Counted from the stretch's first letter, positions 24,088-32,806 are shown. The stretch: DNA of 64,000 nucleotides from Ammoniphilus sp. CFH 90114 (GCF_004123195.1 NZ_SDLI01000004.1:186001-250000); one strand, 5' to 3'. The notes: a model not told the origin generated them from the sequence alone. A program made the numbers and translations.

Positions 24088-25419
24088 TTGAGAAGCTATC
24101 TCATATTACTTATGTGTTTACTGTTCCTCGTTCAATACTTTGTTGGTTCTCAAGTTCTTGAGTACGTCCTTGCCATATGTGCCATTATTGCTTTTCTAGG
24201 TAGTATTACGCTTGCAAGAGCTACACCGCGTTTTTTTAGTTTACTCATGTTTTTAGCAGCCATTGTTTTCACCATCTTGAAAGGGGACGGAATAGAAGAA
24301 GCGGTAAATGGAATTACGGCCAATCTTCCCTTATTGACCCTGCTCGTCCTCGTTCCGCTACTATCCATACCACTGAAGATGGGTGGTTTTTTTGATTCCA
24401 TATTGATCTATCTTAAACAGTTTCGGAATCATCCAAGAAAAATGTTTATGGGTATTACGTCAGTGCTGTTCTTTCTCGGGCCCATACTGAATCTTGGATC
24501 TATTCGAATTGTTCATGAATTTACTCAGAGGTTGCAGTTGAATTCAACTTTTTTGTCCAAAGCCTACCTGGTTGGATTTTCTACGACAATCCTTTGGTCA
24601 CCCTATTATGCTGCCGTGGCCATTACTCTTTTGTATCTCAATGTTTCGATCACCGATTATGTAAAGTATGGATTCGGTTTGGCTATTCTCTTCTTAATCA
24701 TAGGTAATTTGATGTTTGGCTTTTGGGCAAGAAATCAAAATTTTGACCCAGTCCATGATCAAATAGGAACTGCATCGCCCGAACACGGAAAAAGATTGAA
24801 GTTTCTTGCTGTCATTATCTTTTCATTGATGGCTGTAACCATTATCGCGGAATCGATCACCCATTGGTCTATGCTTGTCTTAGTTAGCTTTCTAGCCATC
24901 CTATTTCCACTTTTATGGTGTTTGTTTTCCAACCAGTGGAAATCACTAAGGCATTATCTCATGGATTATCGAGATAACTCGGTACCTATCATGAACAATG
25001 AAATTATTATGTATATAAGTGCGGGATTCTTCGGACAATCGCTTACTGGAACAAGCTTTGGTCAAGGACTTAGCCTATTTATGATCGACATTTCGCAGAT
25101 ATCATTCCTACTCTTTGCCCTATTTATCCTTGTGACCATGGTTGTGGTAACCTATATGGGAATCCACCAAGTCGTTGTCGTAACTGTACTTGCTACTCAG
25201 ATGGATCCTATTCTGCTAGGTACGAGTAAAGAAATATTAGCGATGATCATTATGCTTTCCTGGGCCACTTCTTCTGTACTAAGTCCGGTAAATCCTCTTA
25301 ATCTATTAGTCAGCACACTAGTAAAAAGGTCCAGTATTGAGGTGGGAACACGAGATAATGGATGGTACCTACTCAGCATATGTACGATCGGTATTGCTAT
25401 ACTCACCTTGTTTCACTAG
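24088..25419 (+). CDS. Polytopic membrane transporter, unassigned (IT-superfamily-like)
   Basis: About 443 residues with ten or more hydrophobic helices. Two related segments, SFTTILWSPYYAA-like (near 165) and WATSSVLSPVNPLNLLVS (near 395), have the Ser/Thr/Pro-rich re-entrant look of ion-transporter superfamily anion carriers such as ArsB and CitM. I cannot name a substrate. GAGGTG six bases before TTG 24088 favours that start over GTG at 24079. It has no operon partner. Confidence 0.65.
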   Translation: MRSYLILLMCLLFLVQYFVGSQVLEYVLAICAIIAFLGSITLARATPRFFSLLMFLAAIVFTILKGDGIEEAVNGITANLPLLTLLVLVPLLSIPLKMGGFFDSILIYLKQFRNHPRKMFMGITSVLFFLGPILNLGSIRIVHEFTQRLQLNSTFLSKAYLVGFSTTILWSPYYAAVAITLLYLNVSITDYVKYGFGLAILFLIIGNLMFGFWARNQNFDPVHDQIGTASPEHGKRLKFLAVIIFSLMAVTIIAESITHWSMLVLVSFLAILFPLLWCLFSNQWKSLRHYLMDYRDNSVPIMNNEIIMYISAGFFGQSLTGTSFGQGLSLFMIDISQISFLLFALFILVTMVVVTYMGIHQVVVVTVLATQMDPILLGTSKEILAMIIMLSWATSSVLSPVNPLNLLVSTLVKRSSIEVGTRDNGWYLLSICTIGIAILTLFH

Positions 25420-25544
25420 GTAGAATAAAATAACGAATTTTCTAAAAATAATCTTGATATCTACCATATATAATGCTACCATTGTCTCTAGTGTTATAAT
25501 ATTGATAAAATTCTAAATTCATTCTCACCCTAAGGAGGCCATCT

Positions 25545-25949
25545 ATGCACAGTAAACACAGAGAAATTATTAACCCTAGTACCATTCATGATCCGTTTGG
25601 TTATACCCATGTCGTCATTCCGAAAGGAAAAAAGATTGTTTATTTGTCTGGACAAGTCGCTTGGGATAGAGATTTACAAGTCATTGATATTGGCGATCTT
25701 GCCAAGCAGACTGACATGGTTTACCAAAATATTCAACATGCATTGAACGAAGTGGGAGCTACTTGGGATCACATTGCAAAGACCACGATTTATACCACTC
25801 AACCTCACGAATATGCCATCATCGGTGCAGCAACAGCAAAGTTTTTTGGAGACGCACCTCCCCCTGCTCAAACCATTATTGGTGTAACCGGTCTAGCATT
25901 ACCTGAATTTTTAATTGAAATTGAAGCTACTGTCGTGATGGACGAGTAA
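25545..25949 (+). CDS. Rid-family protein (RidA-like, catalytic Arg replaced)
   Basis: A 134-residue single-domain YjgF/YER057c/UK114 protein, normally a homotrimer. The opening STIHDPFGYTHVVI, the LSGQVAWD segment and the C-terminal IEIEATVV are typical. In archetypal RidA a conserved arginine (PAR) binds the imine carboxylate; here the segment reads PPPAQTIIGVTGL, with Gln instead. It therefore probably belongs to a Rid subgroup without 2-aminoacrylate deaminase activity. AAGGAGG precedes the ATG. Confidence 0.9.
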   Translation: MHSKHREIINPSTIHDPFGYTHVVIPKGKKIVYLSGQVAWDRDLQVIDIGDLAKQTDMVYQNIQHALNEVGATWDHIAKTTIYTTQPHEYAIIGAATAKFFGDAPPPAQTIIGVTGLALPEFLIEIEATVVMDE

Positions 25950-25962
25950 ATAATAGGAAAAA

Positions 25963-26005
25963 GGGTGACCCATCAGTCGGTAAATCTGACTGATAAGGGG
26001 CACCC
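25963..26005. terminator. Hairpin terminator between rid gene and rhodanese-like gene
   Basis: GGGTGACCC and GGGGCACCC enclose ATCAGTCGG/CTGACTGAT-type pairing. It lies between convergent genes and resembles the hairpin at 16406-16440 in build. Confidence 0.65.
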
Positions 26006-26048
26006 TGAAACACAGCTGAATCAATTTCAGGCCTCAGAGCCTTCATTT

Positions 26049-26429
26049 TTACAACGCCCTGCATTCCTTTCTATCTGCAAGGAAGGTGTTCTCTCCCTCT
26101 GCCTTAAAACATCCCACAATAGAAAACCCCTTTCCCCTTAGGAATCGAACACTCAGATTGAGCAACAGCTGGTCACTTGTCACAATAATGATATCCTTAC
26201 GTTCAATTTCTCCATAGTGTCGCTTTAGATAGGCGTAAGGAAGTTGTAACACCCCTTTTACAGGGTGCATCGTCGCAATGTTGTAGTCCCTCACATCTAA
26301 CAACAATACATCTTCTCTCGGGACGATTTGATCCCTATCTATACATGGTACATTCCCTACCGGAACATATCTCCGGTAAAGAGTGAACAACAAAGTGTTA
26401 GTTAAGATCCCTAGGATTAAGGCAAGCAT
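26049..26429 (-). CDS. Membrane-anchored rhodanese-like protein without catalytic cysteine
   Basis: A 126-residue protein: one N-terminal membrane helix (about 2-18), then a rhodanese fold with LLLDVRDYN (near 42), IATMHPVKGVLQLP and a final GKGFSIVGCF. The loop that carries the catalytic cysteine in sulfurtransferases reads IIIVTSDQLLLN, so no persulfide can form there. It lies 18 bases after the FrnE-like selenoprotein gene on the same strand and may be its partner. Confidence 0.75.
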   Translation of the reverse strand: MLALILGILTNTLLFTLYRRYVPVGNVPCIDRDQIVPREDVLLLDVRDYNIATMHPVKGVLQLPYAYLKRHYGEIERKDIIIVTSDQLLLNLSVRFLRGKGFSIVGCFKAEGENTFLADRKECRAL

Positions 26430-26447
26430 TTTCTTTTTCTCCCTCTC

Positions 26448-27095
26448 TTATTCACATCCATCTATTCCACAGACTAAACCATCCTTATGAATAGACGGAG
26501 TTTTCTCCAATTCTTGTTGGATAACCTGTTCTAAGGACTCCTTACTATAAAGACCTTGCAACTTACGTTCACCAATATAAAAGGTCGGAACGGCTTGAAT
26601 ATTCGCTTCTTCATACGCATGACGTAAAGCTTCTTGATGAACCTCCTTGTATTTTCTCGTCTCTAAGGCCCCTCTGTAATCCTGTTCGTTAAGTCCAATC
26701 TCTCCAGCTAGTTGAGTAAGCACATCAATATCACCAATATTCAGTTCGTCTTGAAAGAAGGCTGTAAGCATTCGGTGATTATATTCATTTCCTTTACCTT
26801 GTTCTTTAGCCATTTGGTATCCTTCAAAGGCTAAATGTGTATACGGTTGAGGCGATACCCTCGGCAACACCATCTTAGTTCCGAAATGTTCTGCAGTTGG
26901 ATAAACGGACTGCTTCCATGCCATTTGCAAATAATCTCCCTCAGGCTTTAACGTTGGTTGAGGATAGGGGCGCAATTCAAAGGGCATCCATTCGACTTCC
27001 ACATCTTTTCCTTTCATCGCCTCTTCTAGCGGACCCTCCGCTATTAAACAAAACGGTCAAACATAATCGGAATATACTCGAATTTTTAGGGTCAT
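26448..27095 (-). CDS. FrnE/DsbA-like oxidoreductase, candidate selenoprotein (UxxC, TGA at residue 13)
   Basis: From ATG 27095 (GGAGG seven bases upstream) the frame gives MTLKIRVYSDYV, then TGA at 27059-27057, then PFC and AEGPLEEA. In FrnE-type DsbA proteins this is the active site, YSDYVCPFC, so the TGA is exactly the first catalytic cysteine. Reading through gives 215 residues of a complete thioredoxin-fold protein, with FELRPYP (near 45), an inserted helical domain, and the cis-proline loop AVPTFYIGER (near 168). The TGA is followed by a seven-base-pair hairpin with a GGG loop. Selenocysteine (UxxC) is the best reading; a Cys-to-stop mutation is the alternative. Starting the gene at the ATG 27017 would give a protein without an active site. 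Confidence 0.82.
27027..27043 (-). promoter_or_regulatory. Candidate bacterial SECIS hairpin in the FrnE-like gene
   Basis: Minus strand TAGCGGA-GGG-TCCGCTA forms a perfect seven-base-pair stem with a three-base loop. The stem begins 14 bases and the loop 21 bases after the TGA (20 bases between), with G at the first loop positions. Confidence 0.65.
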
Positions 27096-27217
27096 TATTT
27101 TACCTCCAAATTTGTTGTTGTTAGGTTTCCTACTAGAGGACTCTGCTAAAAATAAAATAATTTTTGTTACAGTTAATCCCGTGAAAAGGAGCCCATAAAT
27201 GGCCCCCTAAAATGATG

Positions 27218-28429
27218 CTACACCTGTGTATGATATACTTCCTCAAAAATACTCAGAATGTCTTTGGCATACAAAGATCTCGTTCCTGCTATATAGTTCT
27301 GGTCCCCTCCACTAATACGGATGGTTTCTTCTGCCATCATTTGAAGATCAGACTTTGCAACCCCAACCGCTTCAAGAGTGTCATAAACATTCAATTCCTT
27401 AAACCACTTGATTACCTCTTGTATAGTCGCTTCCGCTGCCTCTACATCATTAGGAGCTGACACCTGAAATACCGCTCGGCCAAGGCGTGCCAAACGATGT
27501 GGGCGATCCTCCTTCACCACTCTTCGGAAATAGGCAGGAGTGAGAATGGCGAGGCCTCTCCCATGAGAAATATCATAGTAAGCGGACAAAGTATGCTCCA
27601 TCTGGTGAACTGGGAAGCTTCCCCCTCTTCCTGCATTCGGTATCCCTATTAGCGCTAAGGTGCTAGACCATAACAGGTGGGAACGTGCTTCGTAATCATC
27701 AGGAGTATCGATGGCTTGTTTGGCGTAACGAACGACGTTGCGAATAAGTCCCTCTGTAATTTCATCCTGTACGTTAGCTTGCTCATCTCCGGTCATGTAA
27801 GCCTCGTACAGATGAGTAAAGATGTCTACAGCACCATCCGAAGTATAATTCGTTGGCACGCTGTATGTCAGTTCTGGATCGAGAATGGCCTCCTTCGGAA
27901 ACAAACCAGGACCTGAAATACTCGATTTTTCTTTCGTTTCCCAATTCGTAATCACGGCACCCGAATTCGCCTCAGATCCTGTCGCTGCTAAGGTTGGAAT
28001 CGTAATAATAGGAAGCGCTTGTTGAATAGGGAGTAAGGTTTTCCATAATCTGGTTTGATTCCCTCGAATGTATTCATGTATCGGCCGACCGGATATCGCG
28101 ACAGTAGCGATGGCCTTCGCCGCATCCATAGCAGATCCTCCACCAAGACCAATGATGAGCTCACATTGTTCCTTCCTGGCTAATTCTCCCGCTTCATCAA
28201 TTGTCGTAGCTCGGGGATTGGGTTCCACTCGATCAAACAATACCATTTCGACACCACTTTTTTCTAAAGAGGCCATAACCTTTTGTAGTGTTCCAGTCTT
28301 TTTTGTTGAGGAACGACCTGTAACTAGTAAAACCTTCTTCGCATGTTGTCTTACAATGTCCCCGGTTTGGTTCACTACCCCTTGTCCGAAGTGGATTCTC
28401 GTAGGAGAGTGCAGTACAAAATTTAACAT
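27218..28429 (-). CDS. Iron-containing alcohol dehydrogenase (BDH/YugJ-like)
   Basis: A 403-residue group III dehydrogenase. NAD(P)-binding GLGGGSAMDAAKA is near residue 95 and TLAATGSEANSGAVI near 140. Metal ligands are DIFTHLYE (near 197), HQMEHTLSAYYDISHGRGLA (near 265-282). It likely reduces short-chain aldehydes to alcohols. It is monocistronic by its surroundings; an Rrf2 regulator gene lies 123 bases upstream on the same strand. Confidence 0.92.
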   Translation of the reverse strand: MLNFVLHSPTRIHFGQGVVNQTGDIVRQHAKKVLLVTGRSSTKKTGTLQKVMASLEKSGVEMVLFDRVEPNPRATTIDEAGELARKEQCELIIGLGGGSAMDAAKAIATVAISGRPIHEYIRGNQTRLWKTLLPIQQALPIITIPTLAATGSEANSGAVITNWETKEKSSISGPGLFPKEAILDPELTYSVPTNYTSDGAVDIFTHLYEAYMTGDEQANVQDEITEGLIRNVVRYAKQAIDTPDDYEARSHLLWSSTLALIGIPNAGRGGSFPVHQMEHTLSAYYDISHGRGLAILTPAYFRRVVKEDRPHRLARLGRAVFQVSAPNDVEAAEATIQEVIKWFKELNVYDTLEAVGVAKSDLQMMAEETIRISGGDQNYIAGTRSLYAKDILSIFEEVYHTQV

Positions 28430-28552
28430 AAATTTTCACTCCGTTTTCTCTTATACTCATTCATAACCTGTATTATGTGCATATCCTTAGGTCTATCTTC
28501 CGTTCAAACTGTAATAAAATTATATACATTTATTCCAAAAAATTAAACAATA

Positions 28553-28981
28553 TCATTGACATTGTTTAATTTTCTTCAGAACTGAGGCTATCGTAATCTG
28601 ATCCAGATATCTCTCAAAATACAGGTCAGCTTCATCGAAGATGTCATCCATAACGACTTGAATTTTAGAAGAGACGAGACAATCCTCATCCGGATCACCG
28701 GTACACCAATGCGGCTTAATGGTACCGCAGGATACCGTACGATAAATTTGAGCTAAGGTAATGTCTTCGGGTTCACCATTCAGAATATACCCTCCGCCAA
28801 TTCCCTCTTTGGTCTTGACGAAACCACCTTTACGCAAACAACTCATAATCTTCCTAATTCTTGCAGGATTGGTGGAAACATTCTTCGCTATTAAATCACT
28901 ACTGGCCATATGATCAGGTAAATAAGCTAAAAAAACAAGACTGTGAACGGCTATCGTAAATTCACTATTCACTGAACTCAT
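28553..28981 (-). CDS. Rrf2-family transcriptional regulator
   Basis: A 142-residue winged-helix regulator: HTH at about 24-48 (SSDLIAKNVSTNPARIRKIM), wing GIGGGYIL near 62. Cysteines lie in SCGTIKPHWCTGDPDEDC (about 84-101), a spacing unlike IscR or NsrR cluster sites but possibly redox active, as in YwnA/CymR relatives. The closest characterised group is uncertain. It precedes the alcohol dehydrogenase. Confidence 0.85.
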   Translation of the reverse strand: MSSVNSEFTIAVHSLVFLAYLPDHMASSDLIAKNVSTNPARIRKIMSCLRKGGFVKTKEGIGGGYILNGEPEDITLAQIYRTVSCGTIKPHWCTGDPDEDCLVSSKIQVVMDDIFDEADLYFERYLDQITIASVLKKIKQCQ

Positions 28982-29029
28982 TCCTCCTTATGAAGGATAC
29001 TGTAATAGTAGTGTACACAGTTCATAAAG

Positions 29030-30259
29030 TCAATATCCAACTTGCCATGACGGCGTTGATCCTGTCCTCTTTTTCTTGAAAATTTGCTGACCCTTCCAAT
29101 AAAAAACTAGGCTTGTTATGGATACGATCCCAAGAGTAAGAAACATGGTCTTCCCTCCAAATGTAGAGAGGATCATCCCACCTGCCCAAGGCCCAAGAAA
29201 GCTGCCTAATTCACAAAAGCTTTGTGCTCCATAGAAAGTCCCACGCATTCCCTGGGGTGTAATCTGATCAATTTGGGCATATTCCGCTGGCACCACTAAT
29301 ATTTCTCCAATCGTAAAGATCATCATAGCAAGAATAAATCCTGTCCAATGAACTGAATAAGCAAACCCAATTTCCCCACAGAGAAAGAGGAAACACCCCA
29401 CCCCAATTCGCCTAAAGTTAGAGAATCTCTCTGACCACTGAGTTAATTTAATTTGTAAAAGCAATACCGTAAGTCCATTAATACTCATTAACACGCCAAA
29501 TAACCGTACCCCATCTACTATATTTTCTTTCAAATATTGAGATAAAGTAACCGACATCTGTCCATGTACCGTCATCAAGAGTGTGCCGCCTATAAGAAAA
29601 AGGAGCAATGGCGTATCTCGACGGAGGACACCTAAGGTATAGCTTATCGATACTTTTGATTCTGTTGCAGCAGCTTCATGGATTTTACTTTGGTTTACTT
29701 GTCTCCATAAGACGGCAGCATATAAAAGGTAAATTCCCCCTGCTAGCAGGAAGGTTTGCATACTCCCTCCAAATCCTAAAAAAGTACCTATCATAGGGCC
29801 AATGGAGAATCCTAGGTTAATTGCTAAGTAGCGATAGGAAAACATACGTAGCCGCTTTTCCTCAAGTGTCAGGTCGCCCATAAGCGCTTTAGAAATAGTG
29901 TTGAAAAAGGAAGCAGAAATCCCTCTTGTTAAGCTAAGCCCCAGCAATATTAAGGTATGAGTCGCAAAGACGAATCCGATGAAGGATAAAGTAAGAATAA
30001 CTAACGATAAGAACATTAAACGACTTCTTCCCAACAGGTCAGACAGATATCCCCCGACGAAACCCCCAAGCGTTGCAGCTAGAGGTCCTGCCCCCACGAT
30101 TAATCCAATGGTGGCATAATCCAACTTCGTGGTTTCTAATAAGTAAATTGCTAGAAAAGGCATACTCATCGAACTGGTCAGCGATACAAAAATAGTTCCT
30201 ATGAGTAACGTATTGACCACAATATGGTTTTCTCTTAAGTCCGATAGCAGTGACTTCAT
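29030..30259 (-). CDS. MFS transporter (12 TM, drug-exporter type)
   Basis: A 409-residue transporter. The loop 2-3 signature GGFVGGYLSDLLGRSRLM (near 60-80) defines MFS antiporters. It overlaps the upstream HTH regulator by four bases (ATGA), so regulator and exporter are one unit and the substrate is probably the regulator's effector. Confidence 0.88.
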   Translation of the reverse strand: MKSLLSDLRENHIVVNTLLIGTIFVSLTSSMSMPFLAIYLLETTKLDYATIGLIVGAGPLAATLGGFVGGYLSDLLGRSRLMFLSLVILTLSFIGFVFATHTLILLGLSLTRGISASFFNTISKALMGDLTLEEKRLRMFSYRYLAINLGFSIGPMIGTFLGFGGSMQTFLLAGGIYLLYAAVLWRQVNQSKIHEAAATESKVSISYTLGVLRRDTPLLLFLIGGTLLMTVHGQMSVTLSQYLKENIVDGVRLFGVLMSINGLTVLLLQIKLTQWSERFSNFRRIGVGCFLFLCGEIGFAYSVHWTGFILAMMIFTIGEILVVPAEYAQIDQITPQGMRGTFYGAQSFCELGSFLGPWAGGMILSTFGGKTMFLTLGIVSITSLVFYWKGQQIFKKKRTGSTPSWQVGY

Positions 30260-31170
30260 TCATCCTCCATACGAAAGAGAAGAAATTTCAAGCTATGATC
30301 TAGCTGCGCAATAAAAGAATCCCGAAGGCTATAATAGGCAACATTCGTACTGTTGATATAGTGAGCCCTCACAAGCCCCGCTCGGCGAAGAGAGGTCATA
30401 TGATGATGGACTGTACTTTTAGCAAGCTTCAGATGTTGATGAATCTGAATCAGTGTCCTTGGTTCCCTACTAAGGTATTGTAATATAGTTAAGCGCCTCT
30501 CATCCCCTAGACATTGGGCGATCTGAAGCACATTTTGTCTTGCCTCTTTCCCCTGTGAGTTAGGTCGCAAAGGATATAGGCAGACCGCTATTGCACGGTA
30601 AAAATCCAGAATCGTGCTTGGTGCGCAGTGGTATTGAGGTACTAAGATGACTTCTTGTAATTCTTGTACCGGTTCAATATAAATGCCACCTGTCACTTGG
30701 TCGATCAAATCAACCGGCTTCTCTACTTCGAGACGAGACATTAAAGTATGCGCCTCTTCTTGCAAGTCTCTGAGACACGACTGATCAAAAAACTGAAAAT
30801 AATACTCGTGCCAGCGTTGTAAAAGCCATACAGCTTGGTCCCTGACTTCCGCTAGATTAAGAGGAATCGTCTGAACCCATGGAGATAGTCTTTCATATAA
30901 TTCTCCTGCAGGCAGCTGTTCTAACCACCCTAAAAATCCTTCCACCGTCTCAGCGTTGGGGCACTGGGAAACTAACAGCACCGTACGATGAAGAACCTCC
31001 CAGCGTTCATCTAATAGTGTTTCCGCATAATCTTGAGGAAGTCGTTCTCGTATCTTCTTCAACCATTGATCATCTAGCGTAATCCCCTTTAGATTAGGGT
31101 AGTAAATATAAGCATAGAAGCTATTAATTAGCTCATAAACAGGGGAATATTTCACTTTTATAGAATACAC
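30256..31170 (-). CDS. ArsR-type HTH regulator with long N-terminal domain
   Basis: About 304 residues. The DNA-binding domain is C-terminal: LGDERRLTILQYLSREPRTLIQIH-type recognition region split as DERRLTILQYL (near 220) and AKSTVHHHMTSLRRAGLV (near 248). The first two thirds is a helical domain of unknown ligand, as in the DUF5937-type regulators. GTG 31170 is the best start near GGAGG, though spaced 12 bases; a TTG at 31206 is the other choice. It heads the MFS operon. Confidence 0.8.
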   Translation of the reverse strand: MYSIKVKYSPVYELINSFYAYIYYPNLKGITLDDQWLKKIRERLPQDYAETLLDERWEVLHRTVLLVSQCPNAETVEGFLGWLEQLPAGELYERLSPWVQTIPLNLAEVRDQAVWLLQRWHEYYFQFFDQSCLRDLQEEAHTLMSRLEVEKPVDLIDQVTGGIYIEPVQELQEVILVPQYHCAPSTILDFYRAIAVCLYPLRPNSQGKEARQNVLQIAQCLGDERRLTILQYLSREPRTLIQIHQHLKLAKSTVHHHMTSLRRAGLVRAHYINSTNVAYYSLRDSFIAQLDHSLKFLLFRMEDE

Positions 31171-31225
31171 AACGACGTTCGACCTCCATCGAATGACTTG
31201 AAGCAATGATACTATGAATTAGAAA

Positions 31226-31256
31226 AAAAATCCAGTATCTTGTACTGGATTTTTGT
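31226..31256. terminator. Bidirectional-type terminator upstream of the regulator
   Basis: AAAATCCAGTA/TACTGGATTTT around TCTTG. It terminates the minus-strand YhdH gene. Confidence 0.85.
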
Positions 31257-31286
31257 GATTAAGTTATCCTAGACAATTTTTAATAA

Positions 31287-32279
31287 CTATTGCAAACCTA
31301 CAACACTGCGCCCACGAACATTCCCTTTCACAATCCTTGATAACACTTCGGGTAATTCATCTAATCGAACTTCGGTAGCGATGTCGTCTAATAGACGGTT
31401 CGTTGAGAAGGTATTCGCCAATCGCTCCCAGATTTTGAGGCGTGTAGCCATAGGGCAGTAAACGGAATCAATTCCGAGGAGATTAATGCCGCGTAAAATG
31501 AAAGGATAAACGGTTGTTGGAACCTCGCCTCCCCCCGTTAATCCACTAACAGCAACGGATCCCCCGTACTGAGTCGTACTTAATACATAAGCCAAGGTCT
31601 TCCCCCCAACCGGATCAACAGCAGCCGCCCAGCGTTGTTGATCAAGTGGACTTATCTTTTCTGGCGTTAACTCTCCTCTATTGATGATCTCCTTAGCTCC
31701 AAGGTGATGTAAGTACTCATGCTCTGATTCCTTGCCTGTGCTTGCGGCGACATGATAGCTATTCAAACTCAACATCGAAACAGCAATACTGCCTACCCCA
31801 CCTGTTGCTCCTGTTACCAGTACAGGCCCTTTATCGGGTTTCAAACCGTTTTCCTCTAAACGCTGAATAGAAAGCGCCGCTGTAAATCCCGCCGTCCCTA
31901 AAACCATCGCACCCTTCAGGGTTAATCCCTTAGGGAGGGGGACCACCCAATCTCCTGGTACACGAGCATATTGACTAAAACCTCCAAAATGACTCACACC
32001 CAGTTCATAACTTGTTACAATCACCTCATCCCCTTCACGATAACGGGAATCGTCAGATGCAACCACGGTTCCAGCTAAATCAATTCCAGGAATAAACGGA
32101 TAAGACCTCACAATACGTCCCTTCGGATCAGCAGCTAGTCCATCCTTAAAATTAACACTTGAATAAGCTACGCGAATCGTGACATCTCCACTTGGTAAAT
32201 CGTCGAATGTCATTTGCTTGATATCAACTGTAAATTGATCGTCAACTTTATTTACAACTAGGGCAGAGAACTTTGACAT
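31287..32279 (-). CDS. YhdH/AcuI-type zinc-free alcohol dehydrogenase (acrylyl-CoA reductase-like)
   Basis: A 330-residue MDR-family oxidoreductase: GroES-like N-terminus (YSSVNFKDGLA near 41, PFIPGIDLAGTV near 61) and NADP-binding VTGATGGVGSIAVSML near 155. Zinc ligands are absent as in YhdH. AcuI members reduce acrylyl-CoA to propionyl-CoA; whether this one does is unknown. ATG 32279 preferred over GTG 32282. Confidence 0.88.
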   Translation of the reverse strand: MSKFSALVVNKVDDQFTVDIKQMTFDDLPSGDVTIRVAYSSVNFKDGLAADPKGRIVRSYPFIPGIDLAGTVVASDDSRYREGDEVIVTSYELGVSHFGGFSQYARVPGDWVVPLPKGLTLKGAMVLGTAGFTAALSIQRLEENGLKPDKGPVLVTGATGGVGSIAVSMLSLNSYHVAASTGKESEHEYLHHLGAKEIINRGELTPEKISPLDQQRWAAAVDPVGGKTLAYVLSTTQYGGSVAVSGLTGGGEVPTTVYPFILRGINLLGIDSVYCPMATRLKIWERLANTFSTNRLLDDIATEVRLDELPEVLSRIVKGNVRGRSVVGLQ

Positions 32280-32414
32280 CACCGAACACCATCCTTCGCT
32301 ATTCTAGTAACGTCTTCATTATATCATGATAGCAATTCCTACCAATGACCAAGTTTGATAGAAGAATGCAAAAAAGCCTTCCCAAAACGAGGAACTTATG
32401 GTAAAAATAAAGAG

Positions 32415-32504
32415 AAACCTCGATAATAGCAAATTCATTGAAAGATGAAGACGCAAAGCCACGGGCCTAAAGTTTATGTATAAACCATGGTAGCCGGGCT
32501 ACCG
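32415..32504 (+). ncRNA. c-di-GMP riboswitch (GEMM class I)
   Basis: The P2 helix TTCAT-TGAAAG-ATGAA at 32433-32448 is followed by GACGCAAAGCCACGGGCCTAAAG (32449-32471, given here as the class core), a P3 stem TTTATG..ATAAA, and TGGTAGCCGGGCTACCG at 32488-32504. All are GEMM-I signatures. The Shine-Dalgarno AAAGGAG at 32505-32511 abuts the aptamer, suggesting control of translation through the P1 3' strand. Confidence 0.9.
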
Positions 32505-32519
32505 AAAGGAGTAATTTTT

Positions 32520-32717
32520 ATGAAGTTAGATTTATATCGGTTAGAGCTCATTTCCAATATTCATGAGCTGATGGAGCTGAAGGAAAGACTTAAGAATGAC
32601 GTGTTAGACCCCAAGTTGAATTGGCGTGAACGAATGGAATTGTATCAATCGATCCAGGGGATTAATTGCAGGATAGAAAATTTAAATAATAGATTGGAGA
32701 ACAGGCCTTCTGCATAG
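32520..32717 (+). CDS. 65-residue helical protein under c-di-GMP riboswitch, unknown
   Basis: ATG 32520 lies eight bases after AAAGGAG. The product (MKLDLYRLELISN start) is charged and helical, with a central LKNDVLDPKLNWRERMELYQ and a C-terminal coiled segment. Its two-helix form and size recall Spo0E-like phosphatases, but the Spo0E SxxxD signature is not present. Being the only gene behind the riboswitch, its level should follow c-di-GMP, so a switch between motile and sessile or sporulating states is plausible. Confidence 0.75.
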   Translation: MKLDLYRLELISNIHELMELKERLKNDVLDPKLNWRERMELYQSIQGINCRIENLNNRLENRPSA

Positions 32718-32731
32718 AAGTGCCTTTTTTC
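32703..32731 (+). terminator. Terminator of the riboswitch gene
   Basis: AGG..TTCT pairs with AGAA..CCT around GCAT, followed by TTTTTT. Confidence 0.65.
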
Positions 32732-32774
32732 TTTATTGGGTTGTTTAAATGGAGTATAAGGACTTGTCCTCAAA

Positions 32775-32806
32775 TAAAAAAAGCACTCTATTTAATAGAG
32801 TACTTC
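32775..32806 (-). terminator. Terminator of the 47-residue protein gene
   Basis: AGCACTCTATT/AATAGAGTACT hairpin (one mismatch); on the minus strand seven T follow. Confidence 0.8.

Noticed and set aside
27027-27043. SECIS-like hairpin in the FrnE gene being merely a unit of the dispersed palindrome repeat
   Set aside because: The arms look alike (TAGCGGA/TCCGCTA), but this sequence encodes the conserved AEGPLEE region of the protein and occurs singly at fixed distance from the TGA. The resemblance is still worth keeping in mind.
32487-32519. Upstream start extending the 65-residue protein
   Set aside because: The extension would lie inside the riboswitch and overlap the ribosome site.
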